A stretch of 64,000 bases of DNA from DATAOG01 sp963753685 (GTDB taxonomy: Bacteria; Pseudomonadota; Alphaproteobacteria; Geminicoccales; Geminicoccaceae). Below the pieces are notes generated by a model that was not told where the DNA came from, did no database searches, and saw only the letters and a list, made by a program, of their open reading frames with translations. Positions 26,386-35,198 of this stretch are shown one piece after another. The stretch is taken from assembly GCA_963753685.1 (NCBI GenBank), contig CAVWDE010000013.1, forward strand, positions 1-64,000. The letters are read 5' to 3'. Position 1 is the stretch's first letter; the number at the start of each line of letters is the position of its first letter. Made by a program: the position numbers and the translations under genes.

Positions 26386-28259
26386 TCAGTTCGCGAGCGC
26401 GAGCGCGTCCGCCGGCCGCCGGGTGGGCCGGCTCAGCCAGCGAGGCACGGCGCTCGCCAGCAGCGGCCGGGCGAACAGATAGCCCTGCCCGAGGTCGCAG
26501 CCGTGCAGGCGCAGGAAAGCGAGCTGCTGCTCGGTCTCGATGCCCTCGGCGACGATCCCCTTGCCGAGGCTGTGCCCGAGGTTGATCACCGCGCGCACGA
26601 TCGCCGCATCATCGGGGTCGACGCCGATGCCCTGAACGAACGTCTGATCGATCTTCAAATGATCGACCGGGAACTGCTTGAGATGGGTGAGCGAGGCGTA
26701 GCCGGTGCCGAAGTCGTCCAGAGAGACCCTCACCCCGAGCCGGTGCAGGTCCGCCAGAGACTGGCTCACGCGCTCGGCCTTGCGCCCGAGCAGGACGCGC
26801 TCGGTGACCTCGACCGCGAGGTGATCGAAGCCCAGCCCGTCGTCGTCGAAGATCGCCTTGATGGTCGGCGCCAGATCGCCGCGCTCGAACTGGGCCGCCG
26901 CCAGGTTGAGCGCGATCCGCCCGGGCGCGAAGCCGGCATCCAGCCAGGCGCGCAGGTGCGCCGCCGCGCGGCGCACGACGAACTCGCCGATCGGCACGAT
27001 CAGGCCGGTCTGCTCGGCGATCGGCAAGACCTCCGCGATCGAGTGGAGCTCGCGGCTGCGGCGCCAGCGCAGGAGCGCCTCGAAACCCTCGCGCCCGCCA
27101 TCCGCGAGCCGCACGATCGGCTGATAGACCAGCTCGAGCCGATCGTTGGCGATCGCCTGGCGCAGCTCGCCCTCGAGAGCCCGCCGGCGCTCGACCTGCG
27201 TCTTCATCGAGCTCTGGAAGAAGCAACAGGTGCCGCGGCCCTCCGCTTTGGCGCGGTAGAGCGCGATGTCGGCGTTCTTGAGCAACGGCTGCGGCTCGAC
27301 GTCGTCACTCGGGAAGATCGTGATGCCGACGCTGGTCCGGGCGTGGATCTCGTGCGCGCCATGGCGGGTCGGCGCGGCCATCGCGGCAATGATCTTCTCC
27401 GCCACGAGCCCGGCCTGAGCGGGCTTGGCGAGGCCGGCCAGGATGATCGCGAACTCGTCGCCACCCAGGCGCGCGACCGTATCGGTCTCGCGGACGCAAC
27501 GCCGGAGCCGGTGGCCGACCTCGCACAGCAGGGCGTCGCCGGCGTCGTGACCGAGGCTGTCGTTGACGTCCTTGAAGTGGTCGAGATCGAGCAGCATCAG
27601 CCCGATCCGCTCGCCGGTCCGGCGGGCGCGCGCCAGAGCGGTCTCGAGGCGATCGTGGAACAGCGCCCGGTTGGGCAGACCGGTCAGACTGTCGTGGTGC
27701 GCGAGGTGATGGATGCGCCGCTCGGCGTTGCGCCGCTCGGTAATGTCCTGACAGACGCCGAACAGCGCGACGACTTCGCCCTGGTCATCGAGCTCGCAAC
27801 GCGCCTCGGACCAAAAGTGGGGCCTCGGCGCCGTCCGCGCGCAGCTGCCGGAACTCCACCGATGCGGTCGCCCGATCCACCACGGCCTGCTGGAGTCGCG
27901 CCCGGACGCGCTCCCGGTCGTCGGCATGGACGAGGTCCAGGAGGGCGTCGGAGGTCGGCTCGAAGCTCGCCGGATCGAGCCCGAAGATGCGGAACATGCC
28001 GGCCGACCAGGTCGGCGCCTGGTTGCTGACCGGCCAGCGCCAGTCGCCGAGATGGGCGAGCCGCTGGGCCTCCTTCAGCTGCTGTTGGCGCGTGCGCAAC
28101 GCCACCTCGACACGCTGGCGCTCGGCGATCTCGGCGAGCGCCAGATGTCCGGCCCGCTGCAGCTCGAGTTGCATGAGCACCAGCTGCGCCAGATCCGCGA
28201 GCAGAGCCTCGTCCTCGGGGGTGAGCTCGCGCGGCTCGTGATCGATGGCGCGGCGCGTA
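26386..28259 (-). pseudogene. PAS-GGDEF-EAL signalling protein, truncated and frameshifted
   Basis: The main frame (26386-27815) encodes the end of a PAS/PAC domain (CQDITERRNAERR), a GGDEF domain with intact active site RLGGDEFA, and an EAL domain (EGFEALLRWRR in place of the ExLxR motif, plus DDFGTGYASL). A frame change near 27815-27830 leads into the PAS domain (AHLGDWRWPV...FRQLRADGAE). Further upstream RELTPEDEALLADLAQLV is the usual tail of a GAF sensor domain, whose body is missing. Such proteins make or degrade c-di-GMP. The GAF truncation argues for real decay. Confidence 0.75.
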
Positions 28260-28419
28260 GCCCAGCTTGGTGGTCATGCCGGAAGTGTGCGCCGGCGCCG
28301 TTAAGAAAATGCCACCGATCGGGCCGGCCGCGGGCCGGCAAATCGATTGGCGTGAGGGCTGCAACATCGCCTACCATCGCGGGCCTGGCAACCAACGCTC
28401 GCGCCGGCAGACGGACCCC

Positions 28420-28531
28420 CTGGGCGGCGGGCGGCGCATCATCGCCATGAGGTACGAGCATGCCGACGAACAACCCTGACGACACGGGCAGCCGGGCCGA
28501 GCCCGAGGATGCGCCGCCGTTGGGCAGCTGA
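28420..28531 (+). pseudogene. Relic of a BrnT/BrnA toxin-antitoxin junction
   Basis: One frame ends GGRRIIAMRYEHADEQP, matching the C-terminus of the intact BrnT at 32133 (GGRRIISMSYRHADEE). The overlapping frame starts at ATG 28460 with MPTNNPDDTGSRAEPEDAPP, matching the start of the intact BrnA (MPTKKPGG...DPDEAPR), but stops after 23 codons. The characteristic overlap is preserved. The upstream toxin and downstream antitoxin bodies are gone. Confidence 0.65.
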
Positions 28532-28541
28532 AACCGCCTCG

Positions 28542-30101
28542 ATGCCCAAACTCTCGCGTCGACGGTGGCTGCAGGCCACCGGTGCCCTTGGCGCGGCTGC
28601 GCTGCTGCGGTCGCGGCCCGGCGCGGCCGCCGGCGAACCAAGCCTGCTGCGGGTGCGGGCTGCGGCCGACCTGCAGGTGCTCGATCCGGCGCACCGCAAG
28701 GGCCAGCCCGAAGGCGACATCCTGCGCTGTCTGTTGCCACGGTTGATCGAGTACCGGACCGGCGATTCGTGGGGCTGGCGGCTCGGTGCCGCCCTGATGA
28801 TCGAACAGGCGGGGCCAACTCGCGTGAGGTTCAGGCTTCGCCCCGGCATCATGGTCACCGGCGACTTCGGCGAGCTGACAGCGGACGACGTCAAGTTCAG
28901 CTACGAGCGGATCGCCGACCCGGCGCAGGCCTCGGAATATCGCGACGACTTCGCAGCCATCGACCATGTCGAGGTCAGGGACACCTATGCGGGCGTGATC
29001 GTGCTGAAGGAGCCGTTCGCGCCGCTCTGGACCAGCACGCTGCCGTCCGCCTCGGGCTGCATCGTGAGCCGCAAGGCGGTCATGCAGGCGGGCGGGCGGT
29101 TCACGACCCAGCCGCCGGCCACGGCGGGCCCGTATCTGATCAAGGAGTGGCAGCCCAAACAGCGCCTCACGCTCGCCCGCAATCCGGACTGGAACGGTCC
29201 GCCCGGCGGCTTCGAGGAGATCCGCATCCTGCCGATCGAGGACGAGAAGGCGGCCGAGATCGCGTTCGAGGCGGGCGAGCTCGACTACACCGCGATCAGC
29301 GTCAGCTCGATCCCGTCCTATCGGACAGCACCACCCCCGGGCGTCCACTTGGTGGAAAAACCGTCGCTCGACTACGTCTGGCTCGGCATGAACACCGCGG
29401 CCCCGCCCTTCGACGACCTCCGGGTGCGCCAGGCGGTGCAGCGGGCGGTCGACGTCGACCAGGTGCTGGAGGCCGCCTATTTCGGGGTCGCGACCCGGGC
29501 GACCGGGATCATCGCCCCCGGCCTGATCGGCCACCGCGACAAGCTCCTCGCCGACCCGCGCCCCGACCCCGAGGCGGCCAAGGCGCTACTCGCCGCGGCC
29601 GGCCTCGCGGGCGGTTTTTCCTGCACCCTCGACATCGAGGCCAAGACCGAGCGCCTGCTCGCGGCCCAGGTCATCCAGGCGAACCTCGCCGCGGTCGGCA
29701 TCACGGTGGAAATCAACCAGCATGATTCTGGAACGTTCTGGTCGCTCGGCAGCGAGGCCGACGGCAACCAGTGGAAAAAAATCCAGCTGATCCTGCAGAA
29801 ATACGGCATGCAGCCCGACCCCTCCTTCGCCACCGCCTGGTTCACGCCAGAGCAGGTCGGCATCTGGAACTGGGAGCGTTTTTCGAACCAGGAGTTCGGC
29901 GCCTTGCACAAACAGGCGCTGACCGAAACCGACCCGGCCGCCCGCGACCACATGTACCGCCGCATGCAGGACCTGATGGAACTCTCGGGCGCTTACGTCT
30001 TCCTCACCCACGAGGTCAACGCGGCGGTCTATCGGGACACGCTGGTGCCGGCGCTGCTGCCGGACGCGACCCCGGTCCTGCCCGACTTCCGCCCGGTTTG
30101 A
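28542..30101 (+). CDS. Dipeptide-type ABC transporter substrate-binding protein, Tat-exported (DppA-like)
   Basis: The 519-residue protein starts with a twin-arginine leader (SRRRWLQATGALGAAALL) and continues as a family-5 extracellular binding protein (AADLQVLDPAHRK, the typical TADDVKFSYERI block, LDYVWLGMNTAAPPFDDLRV). ATG 28542 places the RRR motif correctly; ATG 28509 only adds 11 residues. It should deliver substrate to DppBC/DppDF, but is separated from dppF by the broken GGDEF-EAL gene on the other strand, so the operon has been split. Confidence 0.85.
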   Translation: MPKLSRRRWLQATGALGAAALLRSRPGAAAGEPSLLRVRAAADLQVLDPAHRKGQPEGDILRCLLPRLIEYRTGDSWGWRLGAALMIEQAGPTRVRFRLRPGIMVTGDFGELTADDVKFSYERIADPAQASEYRDDFAAIDHVEVRDTYAGVIVLKEPFAPLWTSTLPSASGCIVSRKAVMQAGGRFTTQPPATAGPYLIKEWQPKQRLTLARNPDWNGPPGGFEEIRILPIEDEKAAEIAFEAGELDYTAISVSSIPSYRTAPPPGVHLVEKPSLDYVWLGMNTAAPPFDDLRVRQAVQRAVDVDQVLEAAYFGVATRATGIIAPGLIGHRDKLLADPRPDPEAAKALLAAAGLAGGFSCTLDIEAKTERLLAAQVIQANLAAVGITVEINQHDSGTFWSLGSEADGNQWKKIQLILQKYGMQPDPSFATAWFTPEQVGIWNWERFSNQEFGALHKQALTETDPAARDHMYRRMQDLMELSGAYVFLTHEVNAAVYRDTLVPALLPDATPVLPDFRPV

Positions 30102-30582
30102 TGGCCCCCCTGATGGTCGGTGGTCGGCAGGCCGAGCGGTCGAATCGAGACGGCGAAGCTCGAGGGCTTCTGGTAAACCGACCTCCTACGCTGCGCGTCA
30201 CGCGGCGCTAACGGGCCCCTGCCCTATGATGGGACCCGACAACCGCCCAGCGCCCAAGCGCCTCCCGGCTGCGACCGACTAGCTCGACTGCGACGCCCTC
30301 GAGGTTCAGGCTGCAATCAGACAGCGCCATTACCCATTGTAGAGTCTTCAATTCGGCGCTCTAAGTCTTCAATCGTACTACTTCCTCCATGGTCCCTGCT
30401 GTTGTAATACGCAATACATGCATCGGTCATCCGGCTACATCCCACTTCTCGAGCAGCGCAGCAAATCGCTCAACATGATTGGCACCGCACACAACAGCGT
30501 CGGCCAAGTACGAGCCCTATATAGCCGGGATCACCTTTACGCTGGAGCTATCGGCATAGCGATCCATGCCTGGGGTTCGAGC
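30102..30582. other. Non-coding start of an accessory islet
   Basis: About 480 bp without a supportable gene. Base composition falls clearly below the neighbours from about 30300 on (for example TACTACTTCCTCCATGG and AATACGCAATACATGC), marking a boundary between transporter genes and the accessory stretch that runs to the tRNA gene. Confidence 0.45.
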
Positions 30583-30768
30583 CTATTTGCGCCCCCGTGC
30601 CTTTGTCTTGTACTGCGCGGATCGCAGCATTTTGATGAGCTTCTTGAGCCTCCATTCGATCGAATCTCTCCGCTGGTCCCAGTTTTGCTGGGCACCGTGC
30701 TGCTGCAGCCCGCCATAGTGGCGGCAATCAGACCAGCGATGATGAAACGCCGACGGCTTTGATACTCG
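30583..30768 (-). pseudogene. Relic small membrane protein gene
   Basis: On the minus strand one frame reads SRRRFIIAGLIAATMAG, a basic start followed by a membrane helix or lipoprotein-like leader. The next frame continues LQQHGAQQNWDQRRDSIEWR and ends LRSAQYKTKARGRK with stop at 30583. Joining them needs one base change near 30705, and no start codon follows the upstream gene's stop. It looks like a broken 55-60-residue membrane peptide gene. Family unknown. Confidence 0.35.
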
Positions 30769-30773
30769 TTATC

Positions 30774-31343
30774 TTACCGTTTGATTCCCGAGGATTGCTC
30801 CGCCGTTGAATGCCGGTTTAAACTCGCGATATCGATAGGCAGGTACTGCTCCTCAGGCCAAGGATTGTCGATCACGAACTCTCTTCGTGCTCGCTCGTCT
30901 CCATCCCCGACCACCGCAACGGTAAACTTGAACCGCACCGCCGATCCCCAGCTGTCGTCGTCGTCTCGAAAGCGGGCCAGCTCTACCGCAACCGCAGTAC
31001 CCGGGACGAGGAGCGCTGGGCAGTCGTCAGCTCCATGCCACGACAGCGGACGCGTATGAACCGAACCCTGACGGAATTCGGGCTCGTCCTTGTAGCGAGC
31101 CTCTTCCTTCACGAGGTAAGCGCGAACCTCACGGGCTGCTTTCCGTCCTTCGTTCCGTACGTCGAACCCGTAGATGATCTCATGGCAGATCTCAGCGAGA
31201 TCGACCTGCTCTTCATGGTCAAGGAGAACGCGGCAATGGCTCATGCGAAGGTCGACCGTGGTCCAAATCCGAGTACAAACGGTAGCAGGCTGCTGAGACA
31301 TTCCAAGCCGATGCCAAGAAAGGTCGAGAGCATCGCAGATCAA
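30774..31343 (-). CDS. Hypothetical beta-rich protein, possibly N-terminally truncated
   Basis: The 189-residue product has convincing protein-like periodicity from about residue 45: QVDLAEICHEIIYGFDVRNE, AREVRAYLVKEEARYKDEPE, RPLSWHGADDCPALLVPGTA and RREFVIDNPWPEEQYLPIDI. This resembles the beta-sandwich C-terminal halves of membrane-anchored proteins of unknown role. The first 30 residues look out of frame or degenerate. Composition is lower in GC than the surroundings. No family assigned. Confidence 0.5.
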   Translation of the reverse strand: MICDALDLSWHRLGMSQQPATVCTRIWTTVDLRMSHCRVLLDHEEQVDLAEICHEIIYGFDVRNEGRKAAREVRAYLVKEEARYKDEPEFRQGSVHTRPLSWHGADDCPALLVPGTAVAVELARFRDDDDSWGSAVRFKFTVAVVGDGDERARREFVIDNPWPEEQYLPIDIASLNRHSTAEQSSGIKR

Positions 31344-31590
31344 GCCGTGGACGGTCGCTCAGCCTTGCGGCGGCGCCACTTACCGATCAAGGAGAAGGCG
31401 AGCGCGGAGTGTGCTGAAGATGCGATCACGCCGGGGATTAGCCCTTCACCGAAACCGCACGCAGGTTGCGATGAGCCCAAGAACATTGCGACTACGAGAC
31501 AACTCCGCCGCCGCAGGGTCCAGGCAGTTGATACCACGCCTGGTGACCAAGGTCGCGAGGCCTGCAATCAGCAAAACCGGTCCTCATGGC
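31340..31590 (-). pseudogene. Relic two-helix membrane segment
   Basis: Minus-strand frames show VLLIAGLATLVTRRGINCLD followed, after a frame change, by GEGLIPGVIASSAHSALAFS and a basic end LIGKWRRRKAERPSTA. This reads as a two-helix membrane module that has lost frame, directly upstream of the hypothetical at 31343 and perhaps once part of the same protein. Low-confidence reconstruction. Confidence 0.3.
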
Positions 31591-31860
31591 TGGCGCCTCA
31601 GCTCGCCTGCTACCATACCGGGGCGAGGATACAGACCGGAATGCGATGGCTTCCTAAAGCAGGGTGGCTGAAGCAGGATCGCAGTGAATTGTCTCGAACC
31701 GCCTCCCCGTATCTGAGCGCGTGTAGGATGGTCCCGGTGTGTGCAAGTAAAATTGGGGGAGGATGTGGAGGAGGGCTACAACGCGCAAGAGAGGTCGCGA
31801 GCTGGAAGAAGATTGGCAGGCATAGAACCCTTGACCGCCGAATTTTTTGTGGATACATAA
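31591..31860. other. Non-coding gap before the toxin-antitoxin pair
   Basis: Lower-GC sequence with AT-rich ends (CGAATTTTTTGTGGATACAT near 31840). A promoter for the BrnT/BrnA operon probably lies here. No gene is recognisable. Confidence 0.35.
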
Positions 31861-31893
31861 ATTGAAGATGACCTCGGCGAGACCAAGCGTCGG

Positions 31894-32133
31894 GTGACGT
31901 TGGTCGAGCGGGGGCTGGATTTCGCCGATGTCGGGCTAGTGTTCGCCGGCCGGACGATGACGCTGCCGGACGAGCGGCGGAACTACGGCGAGCCGCGCTT
32001 CATCACCGCGGGCTGGCGGAAGGGGCGGCTCGTCGTGCTGGTCCGGACCCCGCGCGCTGGCGGGCGGCGTATCATCTCGATGAGTTATAGGCATGCCGAC
32101 GAAGAAACCTGGGGGCGCGAGCAGATGGGTTGA
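31894..32133 (+). CDS. brnT: BrnT family ribonuclease toxin
   Basis: The product contains the BrnT core: VERGLDFADVGLVFAG, the strand RRNYGEPRFITAGWRKGRLV, and the C-terminal GRRIISMSYRHADEE with the conserved Arg and Ser. BrnT is an RNase toxin neutralised by BrnA. The only conventional start is GTG 31894, giving 79 residues. The typical first strand and D-x-x-K segment seem to be encoded upstream (LGETKRRVT, from about 31861), with no ATG/GTG after a TAA at 31858. Either a rare start codon is used or the toxin has lost its N-terminus. It overlaps brnA by 41 bp. Confidence 0.7.
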   Translation: MTLVERGLDFADVGLVFAGRTMTLPDERRNYGEPRFITAGWRKGRLVVLVRTPRAGGRRIISMSYRHADEETWGREQMG

Positions 32134-32362
32134 TCCGGACGAGGCGCCGCGCTTGGACCGGGAGTGGTTCGAGCGGGCGGAGATCCGGGGCGGGGAGCGC
32201 CTGATCCGGCCCGCGAGAGCGGTCGGCCGCCCGAAGAAGGCGGCGCCCAAGGAGGCGGTCAACATCCGCCTCGATCCGGACGTACTGGCGCATTTCCGGG
32301 CGAGCGGCCCCGGCTGGCAGTCGCGCATCAACCAAGCGCTGCGCAGGGCCGCGGGCCTCTGA
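32093..32362 (+). CDS. brnA: BrnA family antitoxin
   Basis: The 89-residue antitoxin has the acidic N-terminal toxin-binding part (DPDEAPRLDREWFERAEI) and a C-terminal ribbon-helix-helix (VNIRLDPDVLAHFRASGPGWQSR and NQALRR). BrnA wraps BrnT and autorepresses the operon. It starts inside the brnT end, the standard overlap, and ends 30 bp from the 3' end of the tRNA-Gly gene. A relic of the same junction is at 28420-28531. Confidence 0.85.
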   Translation: MPTKKPGGASRWVDPDEAPRLDREWFERAEIRGGERLIRPARAVGRPKKAAPKEAVNIRLDPDVLAHFRASGPGWQSRINQALRRAAGL

Positions 32363-32392
32363 CCGCACGCCTTCTTAAAGTGGGAAAGAAAC

Positions 32393-32467
32393 TGGAGCGG
32401 GCGAAGGGATTCGAACCCTCGACCCCAACCTTGGCAAGGTTGTGCTCTACCCCTGAGCTACGCCCGC
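32393..32467 (-). tRNA. tRNA-Gly (anticodon GCC)
   Basis: The minus strand folds as a full cloverleaf: 7-bp acceptor GCGGGCG/CGCCCGC, D arm GCTCAGGGGTAGAGC, anticodon stem CAACC/GGTTG around TTGCCAA, T arm GAGGGTTCGAATCCCTT, discriminator T and an encoded CCA (32393-32395). The 3' end faces the accessory islet at 30102-32362. Confidence 0.97.
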
Positions 32468-32665
32468 GCGGGTCGCCCCGGCGCGACCTCTCCGAGAGCC
32501 GCTACATAGGGGAAGCGTCAGGCCTTGGCAAGCGCCTCGGCGGTGCGCCCGTACGTAAGGGCGCCGGCGGCCCGCGCGGGGCTCCCCTTGATCGGCGCGG
32601 CGCCTTTCGCCATCTTAGTGCCAACACTTGCCAACCATCGGTCGCGCAGGGGCGAAGGGATCACT

Positions 32666-33589
32666 ATGGCTCTGTTGTCGGGATTGCGGGGCGCGCGGGC
32701 ACAGCCTGCGGCCGAGGCCACCGAGGTGGTCAAGGACAGCGACACCCGGAGCTTCATGCAGGACGTCATCCAGGAGTCGCGCAACCGGCCGGTGATCGTC
32801 GATTTCTGGGCGCCCTGGTGCGGGCCCTGCAAGCAGCTGGGGCCGATCCTCGAGCGCGTGGTCAAGGCGGCCGGCGGCAAGGTCAGGCTGGTCAAGGTCG
32901 ACATCGACCAGAGCCCGGAGCTCGCCCAGCAGCTGCGCATCCAGTCGATCCCGATGGTCTACGCGTTCAGCAACGGCCAGCCGGTCGACGGCTTCGCCGG
33001 CGCCTTGCCGGAGAGCCAGATCAAGGCCTTCGTCGAGCGCCTCGTGGGGCCGGTCGGGCCGGCGCCGGAAGAGGTCGCGATCGAGCAGGCAAAGAAGCTG
33101 GCCGATGCGGGCCAGCTCGAGCGCGCGGCCCGGGTCTATGAGCAGATCCTGGACGCCGAGCCCGGCAATCCCGAGGCGCTGGCGGGGCTCGCCCGCGCAA
33201 GGATCGGTCTCGGCCGCCTGGCCGACGCCCGCCAGCTGCTCGAGCAGGTGCCCAAGGAGCACGTCAACCACGTCGAGGTCGATGGCGCGCGCGCCGCGCT
33301 CAGCCTGGCCGAGGAAGCCGGCACCCTGCCCGACCTCAAGGCGCTGAATGCGAGGCTCCAGGCCAACGAGAACGATCACGAGGCGCGCCTCGACCTCGCG
33401 ACCGTCCTGTTCCTGCGCGGCCAGATCGACGCCGCGATCGAGCATCTGCTGACCTCGATCCGCAAGGATCGCGACTGGCAGGACCAGGCGGCGCGCCGGC
33501 AGCTGGTCAAGTTCTTCGAGGCGCTCGGGCCCAGGCACCCGGCGACCGTCGCCGGCCGGCGCCAGCTCTCGGCGGTGCTGTTCTCGTGA
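32666..33589 (+). CDS. CnoX/YbbN-type thioredoxin-TPR chaperedoxin
   Basis: The 307-residue protein joins a thioredoxin domain (FWAPWCGPCKQLGP; Cys52 and Cys55, so a canonical CGPC site) to a TPR domain (about residues 140-300) and a C-terminal block FFEALGPRHPATVAGRRQLS typical of alphaproteobacterial CnoX. Such proteins hold unfolded or oxidised clients and pass them to GroEL/DnaK. ATG 32666 follows GAAGGGA; in-frame ATG 32525 would begin 57 bp from the tRNA and adds unlikely residues. Confidence 0.88.
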   Translation: MALLSGLRGARAQPAAEATEVVKDSDTRSFMQDVIQESRNRPVIVDFWAPWCGPCKQLGPILERVVKAAGGKVRLVKVDIDQSPELAQQLRIQSIPMVYAFSNGQPVDGFAGALPESQIKAFVERLVGPVGPAPEEVAIEQAKKLADAGQLERAARVYEQILDAEPGNPEALAGLARARIGLGRLADARQLLEQVPKEHVNHVEVDGARAALSLAEEAGTLPDLKALNARLQANENDHEARLDLATVLFLRGQIDAAIEHLLTSIRKDRDWQDQAARRQLVKFFEALGPRHPATVAGRRQLSAVLFS

Positions 33590-33618
33590 GGGCGCCACGG
33601 CGCGGTTGAGCGCAGGCG

Positions 33619-34281
33619 ATGACCAGTTGCGGCGAACCCGGCCTGAGCGGCGCCCTGCCGATCCGCTTTCCGATCTTCCCCCTGCCGGGCGCGATCCTGC
33701 TACCGGGCGGCAACCTGCCGCTGAACATCTTCGAGCCGCGCTATCTGCAGATGACCCTGGATGCGATGCGCACCGATCGGGTGATCGGCATGATCCAGCC
33801 GACCGGCAGCGGTCCGCGCGACCAGCCCGACATCTACCCGATCGGCTGCGTCGGCAAGATCACGAGCTTCACCGAGACCGACGACGGCCGCTATCTGATC
33901 ACGCTCACCGGGGTCTGCCGCTTCGAGGTGGTCGAGGAGCTGCAGGTCGGGACGCCCTACCGTCAGGTGGTCGCGAGCTTCGAGCGCTGGCAATGCGACC
34001 TCGAGCCGCCGACGCCCTCCGACAGCCTGCGCCCGACTCTGACCGGGGCGCTGCGCGGCTACTTCGAGGTCTGCGAGATCAGCGCCGACTGGGGCCAGAT
34101 CGAGGCGGCACCGCTGGCCGGCCTGGTCACTTCGCTGGCGATGATCTGCCCGTTCGAGCCGTGCGAGAAGCAGGCGCTCCTGGAAGCCGCCGATCCCGAG
34201 CAGCGCGCCAAGGTCCTGATCGCGCTCCTGCAGATGGGCGCGCTCGGCGCCCGGGATCGGGCGGCGGGACCCTGGCATTGA
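33619..34281 (+). CDS. LON substrate-binding (LON N-terminal) domain protein
   Basis: The 220-residue protein consists of an isolated LON-SB domain (FPIFPLPGAILLPGGNLPLN, NIFEPRYLQM, GVCRFEVVEE) without ATPase or protease parts. Role unknown; often encoded between CnoX and Trm112 genes in alphaproteobacteria. It starts 29 bp after the CnoX stop and is probably co-transcribed. Confidence 0.88.
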   Translation: MTSCGEPGLSGALPIRFPIFPLPGAILLPGGNLPLNIFEPRYLQMTLDAMRTDRVIGMIQPTGSGPRDQPDIYPIGCVGKITSFTETDDGRYLITLTGVCRFEVVEELQVGTPYRQVVASFERWQCDLEPPTPSDSLRPTLTGALRGYFEVCEISADWGQIEAAPLAGLVTSLAMICPFEPCEKQALLEAADPEQRAKVLIALLQMGALGARDRAAGPWH

Positions 34282-34310
34282 GGCCGGCGCCGGGACCGCC
34301 GGCGGCAGGG

Positions 34311-34370
34311 GAAGGCTGTCGGGATGACGGGGAGGGTGTCAGGATGATCGGAAGGGTGTCAGGATGACAG
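34311..34370 (+). repeat. Three 20-bp tandem repeats covering the Trm112 start
   Basis: Units 34311-34330, 34331-34350 and 34351-34370 are close copies (GAAGGGTGTCAGGATGACAG type; units 1 and 3 match at 17 of 20). Each carries AGG...GGATGA, so the region has three start-like ATGs at 34324, 34344 and 34364; only the last opens the Trm112 frame. Copy number could alter initiation of that gene. Confidence 0.85.
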
Positions 34371-34603
34371 GCGCGCCTGCGGTCGATCCGAACCTGCTCG
34401 ATCTCCTGGTCTGCCCGTTGACCAAGGGGCCGCTCCGCTACGACCGGGAGCGCCAGGAGCTGATCAGCGAGCAGGCCGGTCTCGCCTATCCGGTCCGCGA
34501 CGGCATCCCGATCATGCTGGTCGACGAGGCGCGCCCGCTCGACGACGACGATGCCATCCCGGACGTGGTCCGCGCCCGCCCCAGGGCCGGGGACCGGGCA
34601 TGA
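34364..34603 (+). CDS. Trm112 family small protein
   Basis: The 79-residue protein has the Trm112 fold (VDPNLLDLLVCPLTKGPLRY, ISEQAGLAYPVRDGIPIML) with only one of the usual metal cysteines, as in bacterial members. Trm112 proteins activate or stabilise methyltransferases. The start lies within a tandem repeat; the stop overlaps the DUF971 start (ATGA), so the two are translationally coupled. Confidence 0.88.
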   Translation: MTGAPAVDPNLLDLLVCPLTKGPLRYDRERQELISEQAGLAYPVRDGIPIMLVDEARPLDDDDAIPDVVRARPRAGDRA

Positions 34604-35025
34604 GCGCGCCCTCCGATCGCCAGCCCGGCACGGGTCAACCCGAAGCCCGCCAAGCCGGAACCGACCAACCGCAGCCGTGGCCGACCGAGCTCCGCGTCAA
34701 CCGGGCCGAGAAGCGGCTGACCGTGACCTTCGACGACGGCGCCAGCTTCGTGCTCCCGGCCGAGCTGCTGCGGGTGGAAAGCCCGTCCGCCGAGGTCCAG
34801 GGCCATGGGCCCAGCCAGAAGACGATCCTCGCCGGTCGCCGCCACGTCGGCATCATGGAACTCGAGCCGGTCGGCAACTACGCGGTCCGGATCCTGTTCG
34901 ACGACCTGCACTCGACCGGCATCTATTCCTGGCGCTATCTCCACTACCTCGGCCGCAATCGGGACCAGCTCTGGGCCAACTACCTCAAGGCGCTCGAAGA
35001 GCGCGGCCTGTCGCGCGATCCGTGA
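34600..35025 (+). CDS. DUF971 (GBBH-like N-terminal domain) protein
   Basis: The 141-residue protein has the DUF971 core (WPTELRVNRAEKRLTVTFDD, LPAELLRVESPSAEVQGHG, RILFDDLHSTGIYSWRYLH). This domain resembles the N-terminal part of gamma-butyrobetaine hydroxylase and occurs alone in bacteria, sometimes tied to Fe-S or ubiquinone metabolism. It is the last gene of the CnoX-LON-Trm112 operon. Confidence 0.88.
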   Translation: MSAPSDRQPGTGQPEARQAGTDQPQPWPTELRVNRAEKRLTVTFDDGASFVLPAELLRVESPSAEVQGHGPSQKTILAGRRHVGIMELEPVGNYAVRILFDDLHSTGIYSWRYLHYLGRNRDQLWANYLKALEERGLSRDP

Positions 35026-35198
35026 GCCGCCGCGGACGGCGGCGGCGACCGGCGGCGTCTACGCTGTTCGGGGTACTCGGGCAGCGCTGCCGGCGGACCG
35101 GCCTACCCACATGCGCCACCCTGGTCTGTCAATCGTCACAAGCAAACCTTGCTCAAGCGACAGGTCCCGCCTGCCGCTTGAGCCCTGGCGTCGACCGG

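Noticed and set aside
30418..30762. A 114-residue plus-strand frame in the islet
   Set aside because: No ribosome site or protein-like pattern; the opposite strand shows a better, though broken, membrane-protein reading.
32393..32467. Attachment-site direct repeat for an integrative element
   Set aside because: No second copy of the tRNA 3' end was found by eye and no integrase gene is present in the window.
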